In this document: positions 21,749 to 31,971 of the stretch, in pieces
How positions within the stretch are numbered: the first letter of the stretch is position 1
Layout of the letters: each line of letters starts with the position of its first letter
Assembly (NCBI GenBank): GCA_029747585.1
Contig: JAPEVF010000002.1
Coordinates: forward strand, 62,001-126,000
DNA: 64,000 nucleotides
Reading direction: 5' to 3'
Origin: Pleurotus djamor
Taxonomy: Eukaryota; Basidiomycota; Agaricomycetes; Agaricales; Pleurotaceae
The notes under the pieces: model-generated
Databases searched by the model: none
Told to the model about the DNA's origin: nothing
The model's input: only the letters and a program-made list of their open reading frames with translations
Position numbers and translations under genes: made by a program

Positions 21749-23757
21749 TCAATCTTCATCGTCGGAGAGGACCAAGCGCGCCACTCGCCGCCCCGGCTTA
21801 CTACTTGCTGCGTTGACGGACGCATCGTCAGATACGGGGGCTGCTTCTGCAGTTGTACCCGGAGAGCTTGGTGGCGACGTCGAAACTGTTGGCTTTCGTT
21901 TGGCCAGCGGTCGGGGACGAGGGCGAGGCCTCTCGGGTGGAGGTGGAACAACGGGGCCAGCTTCATCTTCCTCAAGGGATGGTGATGCCCTAGAGGATCC
22001 CAAGATCTGAATGCCGTCACTATCATCAGCCTCATCAGTCCCAGCGCTCTCTGGGTTAGCCTTCCTCTTCTTCTTTGTGCCCTTCTCCGGGCCCTTCCTG
22101 CGCCTCTTCTTCGTCCCAGTCGCCTTCATTGTCCCACTGACTTTCCCTGCCTCACTAGCCAGCCTCTCAGCCTTCGCCCGTCTCTCCTTCTCTTTCTCCA
22201 AGAACGCGTCAATATCGCCGTATTCTTCATCACTGTCTTCAATGTAAGTGGCGGATTTATACTGCTCCTTCTCCTTCTTTCGCCGCTCTTTCTTCTTCCG
22301 TCTTGGATCATCGTCAAGGAATTCGACTTCATCATCGCTACCGACAGGTGCATGTCTTCGCTGACGACGCCGTTTCTTACTCAAGACCTGGCTAGCTTTC
22401 TTTCCATCCAGGTCGATAGGCGTTTCCAAGAATTGATCGATCACTCCAAGGGAGCGCTGGAGTTCAGCCGGCGCGATCCCCTTCGGCACATACCACTGCA
22501 GTTCTTCAGCATCTGAGGAGACATCAGCAAAACGGTTCCAAGAGAAAAAGGACGAAAACGAGTGACATACTCTCATTCTCCAAGAAAAACTTGCACAGCC
22601 GGAACAGAAGTTTGAGATGAGGGTTTTTGGATGCGGCGGAGGCATGCTCATCAGTTGTGTACGGGATGGCTGGAGGCATCCTGAGCAATGACAAGAGGCT
22701 GCCTGTATCAAAAGGCACTCACTGTAATCCGTGAACTTCGCTAGCGCATCGGGGGAAGGGACGTCCAAAGCAACAGCGTTGCGCCGAATTGCCTCTTCGT
22801 CATCACTCGGAAGATCGTCGTCATCATCCTTGTCGGCGTTCGTGTCTTCCATAACTTTCTGACGATATCCGATGACAAACAAGAGAATCTAAGGCATCCT
22901 CAGCTCTGAAGTCAAGAAAAGGATCTGCGCGAAGAGACTCACTTCCCGCACCCAATCCACCAAATTCTTCTTGTCGTCGTCCACTAAGGCCTTGATCGCA
23001 ATGCCTAGCTGATCGCTCCATGAGTAACCCTTCTTGACCTCGACTTCCGGAAGCCTGGTCTCCTCATCATCAGATTCCTTCGCGTTGCCTCGCTTAGTAC
23101 TCTTCTCCTCTGGTTGGAAACTAGAGAATTGTTTCCAGTGCCCTCTGTTCATAGGGAACCATGCCTGATAGTCAAATGTCAGTAACGAGGTACGAAGGCG
23201 GACAAGAAGGTTTCTTGCCTGAACAGCAAGGAACGGGTCTTTCTCGAGTCCCTTGAAGAATTGACGCAGAATATAATTGATGAGGCTGACCAGATCCTTG
23301 TACGGTTGCTCCCTTGGAAAGTTCTTCTGGTCAGCCAGTATCATTCGGAACAAATTAAGCGTCGAGACCTATACGAAACGTCGTCACAATCCAGACTGGG
23401 AGGAGGGAAGGGGTGCATACGTTGAAAAAGAGGCCTTCAGCTTTTGCTTTCACTGCCTGGCGATGCATGAGACTGACGACTCTCTTCATCTGCTCAGAAG
23501 AGGAGAAATCATCGTATCGGGCGAGATAGGCCAGCAGGGTGCGGGTGATTTCACCGTTGGCCAGTTTCTGTGAATCACGATGAGTGGCGATCTTTGGGTG
23601 GAGAGAGAAGGGGTACAGACTGCTTCAAATGCCTCAAAGGTGAAAAGGGTCTCGTGAACCACCTCTTCGTCACTATCACTGGCTTGAATATCTTCAACGT
23701 CAGCCACCAAGCCAATATCGTTACCATCATATGATCGCTCTCCGTGGACCAGCTACT
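21749..23757 (-). CDS. Tof1/Timeless (fork protection) C-terminal half, 5' truncated
   Basis: Seven minus-strand exons splice in frame. The first readable residues are ERSYDGNDIGLVADVED, then FTFEAFEAKLANGEITRTLL, RVVSLMHRQAVKAKAEGLFFN, LINYILRQFFKGLEKDPFLAV, GYSWSDQLGIAIKALVDD and LQWYVPKGIAPAELQ, ending in a long Lys/Arg- and acid-rich tail (stop 21751-21749). These match the middle and C-terminal regions of Timeless/Tof1, the replication-fork pausing and checkpoint partner of Csm3/Swi3. The N-terminal armadillo half (some 500 residues) has no room: the next gene ends only 340 bases upstream. There is an in-frame TAG just before the first residues and no in-frame ATG until the QMKRVVSLM region. 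One intron (after FLAV) starts GCAAGA. It is either a real truncation or an assembly break. Confidence 0.78.
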
Positions 23758-24098
23758 TCAATCTTCCTCATTTTGAGAGCCCAGTCCCAGTCCTTTCCAA
23801 TCGAACCCAAGTTGGTTCCCTCAGGATCTATTTCTTCACAATCCGTTTGGGGTTTCCGCGCTTTGCTGACATTTGTCTTACCTTCTTCGCATTGTTTTGT
23901 TGTTTTGCTTTGTCGCTTTTGTCCCTTCGTGTTTTCCGTGTTTATTGCTACAAGTTAACTAATTTATCTGTTGTATTTACATACCAAAGTCTCTGTATAC
24001 CACTGTACTACGCGAATAGATCGAACGAAAGTTTGGAATTTAGAAACTGCCAAAATACCGATGCTTGCCAACGGATGTGAGACAGTTCGAGTGGCAAG

Positions 24099-25195
24099 TT
24101 ACTTGGCGAACTTCGAGGCCTAGGAAAGTTCGTGAGTTCCTCCGTTCATGTGCAACACGATTGATGCGATATACTCACCAAGCTCATCAACTGACCAAGA
24201 CCACCCGAGTCGCTGCCTCCAGTGGTACTTCCGCCCATCTTGGATTGCACCATCAACTTCATCACAGTCATGGCAGCACCATTAACAGCGTCTTGCTTGT
24301 CTCCTGAGGCAGCGCCGCCGGATTTGTCGAAGAGCTTGGTAGCTTCGGCCATGGCGAGACTGATGAGCTTCGTCATTCCTCCAGCGTCATCTTTAGGTGC
24401 AGATTTGTCTGAGGAGCTTCCTCCAGTGAATTGCTTGAGAACCTGGCGATCACCGTGAGTTCGTGTCCGACATTGAACTTCCTGACGATGTGACTTACTT
24501 GCATCGCAGCAGCACTACCGAGCAGGTTAGCACTCAGGCCACCAGGTGAGTTCTCCTCGTAAGCCTTCTTGTGGGCTTTCTGGACATCATCTTCATCGAG
24601 TGGCTTTGTTTGATCTTCCTGTGGTGCGCGGGGGAAGTTAGCGATGTCATCAAGTCATCAAGTCATCGCGATCGGATTGTTCACCTTGTTGTTGTTGAGG
24701 AAGCTCAAGGCTGATGAGAACAGCGAGCTCTCTCCGGAACCATGTTGGTTGGCGGTCTTGACGACTTCGTCATCGTTGACTGTGTGGGTACCAGCAGGGG
24801 TTAGTAGTGACCAGAAAGTCAGGGTTTGGCTTGGATACTGACATGAGGGTGCGCCATAGCTGCCTCCGTATCCTCCACTGCCACCTTGTCCGTAGTTTCC
24901 ACTGCCGTAGTTGTAGCCGCCTGAACCCCCTTGAGGAGGCTGGTTGTTCGGTGAGTTGAACTCAGCACCACCGGTCTTGGAAACATCGGCTGCAAAAGCA
25001 ATCAGAATAAGCGACCAGGAAGATTAAACGCGATCATGGATTGATCATGAGAGCTCTTACGTTGGGAGTCGCTCTTCTGTGAATCAGTGTAGGCGTCCAA
25101 GCCCTTCTTAGCGAGGTTCATGAATGTATCCTAGAGATCGAGAAGGCTTTGAGATCCCAGGAAACTTGAGAAAGCTGAGAGAAGGAACGCACCAT
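24099..25195 (-). CDS. DUF7721-type fungal protein
   Basis: Seven exons splice cleanly. The first coding exon is only the ATG (25195-25193), followed at once by a GTGCGT donor; the next exon starts DTFMNLAKKGLDAYTDSQ. A Gly/Tyr-rich linker (GGSGGYNYGSGNYGQGG...) precedes the conserved core: VVKTANQHGSGESSLFSSAL, PLDEDDVQKAHKKAYEE, MTKLISLAMAEATKLFD and DAVNGAAMTVMKLMVQSKMG. The last exon is ASKFAK before the TAA at 24101-24099. This pattern is typical of the DUF7721 family, which is widespread in filamentous fungi and has no known biochemical role. There is no signal peptide or membrane helix, so it is probably cytosolic. Confidence 0.85.
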
Positions 25196-25267
25196 GGTGA
25201 TGTCTGTATGATCAGAGGTTCAGATAAAAGATGGGAGGTGAATGGATTGGAATCTCGAATTCGGAGG

Positions 25268-25277
25268 CCTTATAAGG
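25268..25277 (-). promoter_or_regulatory. CCTTATAAGG palindrome (TATA/CArG-like)
   Basis: CCTTATAAGG is a perfect 10-bp palindrome that fits both a TATA element and the CArG consensus CC(A/T)6GG. It sits 73 bases before the DUF7721 start codon. The spacing favours a TATA box for that gene; MADS-factor binding is only a possibility. Confidence 0.4.
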
Positions 25278-25703
25278 GGGACCCTGTTTGATAGGCACTG
25301 CCATAGGAGTGTTCCAGGATGAACTTGATGGACGCGAGCCGAGTTGCGCAGAAGGGCAAAATGGCAGGCCATATGACTTCGCTTCTGGGATGCCATGCAC
25401 GTAAATTTCCTTCATTCGGTTCCATAGACCGCATCAAAAATGGGTACTGGTTAGTCTTGACAAAGTCTCTTGGATCAAATGGCCTAGCCTGGTTAGAGCG
25501 TCCACAGGAGTGAGTATCCCACCACTGATAGGCTGTTTGGCCAATGTCAGCAATGCAAAGTACTTGGAAGTAGTCGAGCACAAACAGAGTGAGTTGGCGC
25601 ACAAAGTTTGCACGAAAGTCGTCACAATGGCTTACGTAAGAGGACACTTGTCCCTCCCAATATTGCGGTAGCAAATTCAAGACGCGTCTTCCCTTCCCCG
25701 CCC

Positions 25704-28700
25704 ATGATACCCTCGACCATCAATGGGAACGCTTCGCAAATCACTTCCCTGAAGCACTCGGACTCATCCCATTTGCCAATATCACGCAGCGCGACTTCAA
25801 CCAACACCAAATGGCTCGCCGACTCTTCCAGTCCTGACCCAGATGATCTATTCGCAAAATATCCTGTATCCGAGGTCAAAGCTGTCCAGCTAAGGCTAAG
25901 GTAATCTCGGACTGCTTGCTTCTCCCTCATCATCTCAACCCTCTCATTTAGAGCTGATGCGGACGCCAAGCAGGAAGAGCTCAGGCTGATGGTGGGGTGC
26001 GTACCATCCTTCATACGTCTCATCGACATGAATTTTATAATTCCCAAGTGCAGAGAACGATATCGAGATCTTCTTCAAGCTTCCGCGTCTATAATATCTA
26101 TTGCACAATCTTCCGCCCGGGTCAAGGAGGCACTGGAAGAGACCATACAAGTAATACAAGCGCAGCGACCACTTGTTGTCCCTGCTTCCTCTGGAAACGA
26201 AGGTATGTTATTCTTCCAGCCTTTACATCCTACTCAACCAAGCGCATACATAGGCGATGCTCATCTCAAGTCTCTCCAGTTGCTCTCAGCTCACATGAAG
26301 CTTCTTCTCGACGCGCCTGAGCACTTATGGCGTCTCATCGAGAAGAAACATTACTTGACAGCTGCTTGGTTATTCCTACTATCAAGAGTCGTGTATCGAT
26401 CTTTGGTGCAGCATGACGACTCTGACGAGGATACCTGGCAGAACCAAGGCATCGACGTTCTGGTATGTCCTCCCAACACCTATCACTCGCACGTACAAGT
26501 CAAGACGCCACTCCATTAGGAACAATTTCCTCTCGTCCAACGCCAGTGGGAAGCCGTGTCTCAGTTTCGGTCTCAAATCATCCATCGAGCCACAATGTTT
26601 CTTCGTGAAAGTGTACTTTCTTCCGATGTACGTCATTCGGTTCATGCGTAGAATCTTGCTGAACGTATCAAAGGCGGCCTGTGCGGCCCTCCTAACGCTG
26701 AACTTACTGGACTCGAAGCCTCTTCTGGAAACATACAACATCTTCCTTGCACAACGTATGAAAGCCTTACGCGTCATTATCGCATCCGCCTCCGGTCCTC
26801 CCACAGCAAATGGACATGCGCCCATGATGTCACGCAAACGCGAACCACTCTCGACGAACATGAATATCGCCGCGTTCAAGCAGACACTACATTCTATCCT
26901 CGATTCCTTGAACGCCACCGTGAAGTCGTCCAGGGACATCTATTTCGACCATGCCGAGCGAGAACCCTTACTCACAACTGTGCTCAAATACATCCAATCG
27001 GACGGTCAATCATCTACAGCGTCCCCTTCGTTGAGTGGCGAACTTCGACTCACGACTCAAACATTACTTGATAACTTGCCTTCTTCCACGCACCTATCGT
27101 TGTTACCACAAAATATGCGGTCCTACAAGCCTTATGTTGACCTTGCCTCGTCTTCATCATCAATACCTCAGCCTTCGATAACGCAAAAACTGGATTCCTG
27201 GTTCTCTGATGCCTGCGGCTCTGTCGTATCCGTGGCGACACAGTGGTTTACTCACATACAGGAGGTCAAGGAAGTTTGGGACTTCAGGGCGTCGTTGAAC
27301 AGGTGGATTGCCGCGTCTTCAGGTTTGGATGGCAAGGAACATGGTCAACTTGTACAAGTCTTTGACAACATCAGTCGTCACCGTATTCTTGAAATATGGA
27401 AAGCGTCACAATCAAATGCTCATGCTGCGTTCCGAAAAAGTGTCGACGAAGTTATGTCATCGACAAGTAACACTTCGAAGTCACGGATAATAGGTTTGTG
27501 CCGTCGATGTCGATCTCTAGGTTTCATGCTGACGCATCACAGAGGAGGATACCACCGAGTTTCTTTTCCAGGCGCCTCCCCTCCCGACAGTCCTCCATGC
27601 GTCACCGACGTCTTTGAATTCTTTCCTGACATACAAGTCGCGTCTATGTCATCAATTGGAGTCAAGGACAGCTTTCCTAGACGAAATTTTGGCAACGCTG
27701 GAGAATTGTGCCAAGGCGTTGCAACGCGACTTGGCATATATGCAACGTCGATCGGACCTGACCTCGAAGTAAGTTTTGAGCACCTTAATACCAGGAGTGT
27801 TGATGCCGTGTACTCAGTTCATTTTGCACTAGGAATGCGATCCAGCAACTACGAGAAGCGCATCAACCGGGATCTCAGGTACTGTGCAATGAATTGGTTG
27901 ACACCCTTCAGTCCAGCATCGCCACGAGTGACATGTCTAGTATGTGTCCGAGCTGTCTAAATATCTGTCCTTCGTTGGAGGTTGACATAGCTACGCAGCA
28001 AAGGAAAATGAGACTGTCTTCATTGCTCGGGTTGCTGATCGACTAGCCAACGCTTCGTCCCTTCCTGTCGAGCTCGGCTGCGGTTTGGAAACTGCCCAAT
28101 GTCAGTAACGATTCGTCTACTCTTACCCTTTGGTTGCTCATCTCCTGGTTAGCTTTCTGCGATAAATCGGGCAAAGTCAGAGACCTTCTCATAGAACGTT
28201 ACAGAGAGAGCAGTATTTCGTCCATCCTAGTGGAATACCATGACTCCGTGACATCTGCACAAGATGCCAACTCTGGTAAGCAAGCGGAGATCTGATGTAT
28301 TTCCGGTGTTGACGCAGCGTAGCTACGAGGGCACCGTCGTGCGCGCTCTTTAAGGCACTCCTAGACCTGCAAACGTACCATCGCCGTCTCGGATACCATT
28401 GGCTTTTTCCATCCATCAATTCTGCTCCAGGATGGTACCGTTCGTTCATCAACCGGCTTCTAGATGGGGCCTTGGAACCGATGTACCTACTCGACCTAGC
28501 CTTCCTTCAGAGAATAGCTAAATGTCACCCAGAGTGGGATGATATCCAAACATCTCTGACACAAATGATATGTGATATCCAGGCAAAGGTGCAGTTCTTG
28601 ATTGATGTCAACTGTGCGGTCACTGATGACAAGATTTCAGCATCCCAGCTTGGTGTCGGACGGTTTGGATCAGGTAATATCGGATCACTTCCTACGTACA

Positions 28701-28898
28701 CAGACCCTCTTCGCGCCGTTTCTGCTCCCACCATCAACATTCACACCTTACAACGGCGCTGAAAATGGAGACAAATTTGCTGGTCTTCTCCCACACGGAT
28801 CGGTCTCAGTGGACCAGCAGTTCAAGCCTGCATTGGCCACCGCTGCGCCGTCGACTCGTTTTGGATTGCTCCTGGTTGGGGACGGTGAGGCTCGGTAG
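25704..28898 (+). CDS. COG1: conserved oligomeric Golgi complex subunit 1
   Basis: Twelve exons with eleven 45-65 nt introns splice in frame from ATG 25704 to TAG 28898, for roughly 830 residues. Recognisable COG1 blocks are LFAKYPVSEVKAVQLRLR, the coiled ERYRDLLQASASIISIAQSS, HLKSLQLLSAHMKLLLDAPE, HYLTAAWLFLLSRVVYRSLV, FPLVQRQWEAVSQFRSQIIH and LLTLNLLDSKPLLETYNIFL. The C-terminal part continues through LFKALLDLQTYHRRLGYHW and GWYRSFINRLLDGALEPMY to LFAPFLLPPS. The COG complex tethers vesicles returning to and within the Golgi and keeps glycosylation enzymes in place. Start choice: this ATG opens the exon that leads directly into the conserved N-terminal motif. It is divergent from the DUF7721 gene, about 500 bases away. 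Confidence 0.9.
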
Positions 28899-29453
28899 CA
28901 GATGCTATGTAGAGAATGTTTGTTATGATTGTCTACATGTTCCGTTCTGATGCATTGCACAATCACGTCGCTGTGCCATCACCTACCCCAAGGATAAATG
29001 TCAAACCGGAGAATACACGTGAAGACATAGATACGATGGATTGATTCTGGCAAAGGTCAGTAGTGATGGGATTGGAATTGACGGGGTGTCGACCAGGATT
29101 GGATTGGCCCTCCAACGGAAGCACTGGAAGAATATCACATCTTGATGGGCTCGAATATGGGATGGATACGGGGATATATAACTACGGAGCCTAACGAGGT
29201 GTTCGCTTTCTTGCCATGCTGGTCTGGCGCAACTATTTTCCAGTTTGACAGAGTCTGGGACCGTGAAACAATTGGACCGCGTGCAACGCTCGACACCACA
29301 ATCTCGACACTCCGCCCTGACCCACCCACCCGCTCTTGACACCGCCCGCAACATTCTACAAGCCCACAGCGAGGCCAACGGGCCTATGCGCGTTGGAATA
29401 GTGGCCCTTGGGTCTTGAGGAAGGGTTAACGTTTGCGTTGAGCTTGGGACAGG
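28899..29453. other. intergenic, no gene seen
   Basis: This is 555 bases between COG1 and the 7TM gene. Only short overlapping open frames occur. GATATATAAC near 29173-29182 is TATA-like, but no start codon of a supported gene is close to it. Confidence 0.45.
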
Positions 29454-30998
29454 ATGGACTGTGAGTTGACTTGGTCGCTTATCTGAGAGTTGTGGGTCCC
29501 CTGATCAGCGTTTGGTGTTCGCTTTAGCCTTCGTCGAATCCCCTAACCTCGGTCACCTCGCACCTTCTTTCTTCGCTCTCCACATCGCTGGCGGGCACAT
29601 CGGTCTCCCTTTTCTCGTCCTGACATTCCTGCTGTCCAGCGATGTCGTTCGCCATCCAACTCTCATTAATTTCTGCTTGACTTGGATCATCTACTCGGTT
29701 GTATATTGTCTTGGGTGAGTCCTACGATCCCTACATACGGAATGCGGAGAACTGAAACGACTACGGAAGGTTGTACAAGGGCATTCAATTCAATGACAAT
29801 ATTCTGAGTATGACGTGCCGAGTTCAGGCAATCTTAATCAAAGGCGCTCCCCCAATGTGAGTAGTCATTTCCAGAGTCGTTGGAGTGTATGAACTGAGGG
29901 AATATACAGGGCATCGGTTGCTGGACTACTTGTGGTCATACAAGTATGTCTGTCTCCTCACTTTCTTCCGTTACCTTGCTGATCCGAAGCTAGGTATTTA
30001 CCGCTATCTACTTTCCCTCCCCTCCCTCTCCACTGCGGCCAAGATGGCCAGCTACCGCATGGTTAATCTTCGTATGTAGACCGCTGCATCACTCCCAGCA
30101 TCTTGATTCTGAAACCCCATCCAGAGCTTATTCCTTCCCTACATCATCTTCGGCATCTTCGCTCTACCAACAGCGGTCGTGAGTGCGACTAATTCTCGCC
30201 TTTAATATATTACTGAAGTATTTCACAGATGATTCAAGAGTTGCCTGACTCCTTGACGCCAGCAAATGGTCTCTACTGTACTACGAAGATGGAGCCATTG
30301 TGAGTTGCAATGTCTCTACGAGTTCCATTCCCCATCTCATCACCAGCCCAGCCGTCGTTTCAGCGTACCGGTATTCTGTACACTGATTGTGGTTTTGATC
30401 ATTGTCCTCGAGAGTGCGTATACCATCAGCAACCGTTTCTGACCCAGGCTCATCTCCGTCTAGTCGCCATAGGCATTCGGTATTACATGGCCCGTTCGCG
30501 TATATTGAGGATTTTCCCTTTGGCCAATCGGCAGACTTCCCCGTCCATGTGCGCTCGTGTTGGTATTTTCAATCTATATTCGGTTGCTACTTTGAGGTAT
30601 GTCCTTGCCCGCCCTTCCCCCAGGTAGCTCTCTCTGATCGAAGTGTCACCATCAAGTGCGGGTATCTTCTTCATATCCAATTCTCAGAGCCCGTGGCCGT
30701 TCATGGTTCAGGCTGCTTTACCGCTTACAGCGGTAGTGGTTTTCGGTACTCAAAGGGTTCGTGGCAGAGTCATCTTGTCGTCTTTACCCCCGTAGACCCT
30801 GCTTTTTAGGATCTCTTCTATACATGGTGCTTCTGGAAGCGACGCAGACGGAAGACAACCGAAGATATCGAAAGCTCTGCACCCAACTCTGCTGGGTTAA
30901 TGGAGATGCCGCTTCCCGACATCGACAGCCTGAACATATCGTCGACGAATTTTGCTCCAGGGTATACGCCAACGAATTCGCAGCAAAGCTTGAAGTGA
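29454..30998 (+). CDS. seven-transmembrane receptor-like protein (Agaricomycete orphan GPCR type)
   Basis: About eleven exons splice in frame, beginning with a 7-nt coding exon (ATGGACT, 29454-29460) that joins TCCTTCGTCG to read MDSFVESPNLGHLAPSF. Hydrophobic segments are ALHIAGGHIGLPFLVLTFLL, LINFCLTWIIYSVVYCLGLY, MASVAGLLVVIQVFTAIYF, WLIFSLFLPYIIFGIFALPT, FSVPVFCTLIVVLIIVLEIA, RVGIFNLYSV and PWPFMVQAALPLTAVVVFGT. A basic, Ser-rich cytosolic tail starts DLFYTWCFWKRRRRK and ends at TGA 30998. The order of motifs (RHPTLINFCLTWI, MTCRVQAILIKGAPPM, FGTQRDL...W) matches a family of orphan 7TM receptors expanded in mushrooms. It is not a STE3 pheromone receptor. The ligand is unknown. Confidence 0.82.
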
Positions 30999-31267
30999 AC
31001 GACTTCTATGTGTTTGTTGGATAGTTCGTGCCGTTTGGGCAATATCGTCGGTGCTGTACAAGCATGGCCCCAGATATATCTGCGCTAGGCCAGGGAATGC
31101 TTTCGCTGCGAGACCGAGATTTGTGGATACATACATTTGTAATTTATAGGCATAATTATCACTTGCATGGACGATATTTTCTTGTGGGATTTGTGGAAGC
31201 ATTATATGGGATATATTAGACCGACGCCCGCGTGTACAAATGAGTGAATATAATCGAAGCAGCGGAA

Positions 31268-31706
31268 CTATGCACCACCACTGAATGAAACGGAGAGACA
31301 TAAGCATGGAAGAGAGACGTAAATCACGGATGAGAACGTACACAAGAATGTTGTTTCTAAGGTGAGAAGTCAGCACGACACGTCACTTGGGTTGGAGAAG
31401 GGGAGTACGCACATTGGGATGTGGATGAGCTTAACAAAGTAGCCAATGAAACCCATAATGCCGAAGCCAATGGCAACAGCCTTGCATATTTGGGTGAATT
31501 CTGAAGAAGGATTCTTTAGCGACCGAGCCAGAGGGTTGGACGGTGCCGCAAACCTTTTTGTGAAGGCTTTGTGCAACGGGTGAGGAACTGTAACGGAAGG
31601 ATCGTCAGACTTTGTTGCAGCACGACGCAGACAATCCACGCACCAAGTTTCCTTCCTTGACGAATTGTTGGGGTATCTCGACGAATTCGCGAAGCTTGTC
31701 AGACAT
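31268..31706 (-). CDS. SSS1: protein transport protein Sec61 gamma subunit
   Basis: Five small exons give a 70-residue tail-anchored protein. The start reads MSDKLREFVEIPQQFVKEGN, then LFLTRCTKPSQKEFTQICKA, a single membrane helix in VAIGFGIMGFIGYFVKLIHI, and the universal end PINNILVGGA (stop 31270-31268). Length and every conserved position agree with Sec61-gamma/Sss1. It forms the ER protein-conducting channel with Sec61-alpha and -beta. The gene is divergent from the PPR gene, with 265 bases between the starts, and convergent with the 7TM gene. Confidence 0.95.
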
Positions 31707-31971
31707 TTTTGGTAGACGGTGATGGTGTTGGTGGTAGCGGTACAAGGGGTTTTTGGGTTGACGTTGACGTTTGCTGGCGGTTTGTCCTGCCTTTTGGCCC
31801 TCAGGAGATTACTCCCACGGTCAGTAAGACCACGTCGACACATTTTGTTTCCGATCCCAAGTCGTCCGTGACATTTCGAGGAACGCGTGCATGCGTATGT
31901 TTTTGNTTTTTTACAAGTCCTTCCGCAGAAAATCTAAGTCTAACTCCCCCGTTTCAGTATTTCACGCATGA

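Noticed and set aside
25270..25680. 136-codon minus-strand frame between DUF7721 and COG1
   Set aside because: It lies in the divergent promoter region, carries the presumed TATA element inside, and has no recognisable domain.
31709..31971. Plus-strand frame upstream of the PPR gene, containing the N at 31906
   Set aside because: It overlaps the divergent promoter and first exon of SEC61-gamma. The PPR protein already has a good mitochondrial presequence from its own ATG.
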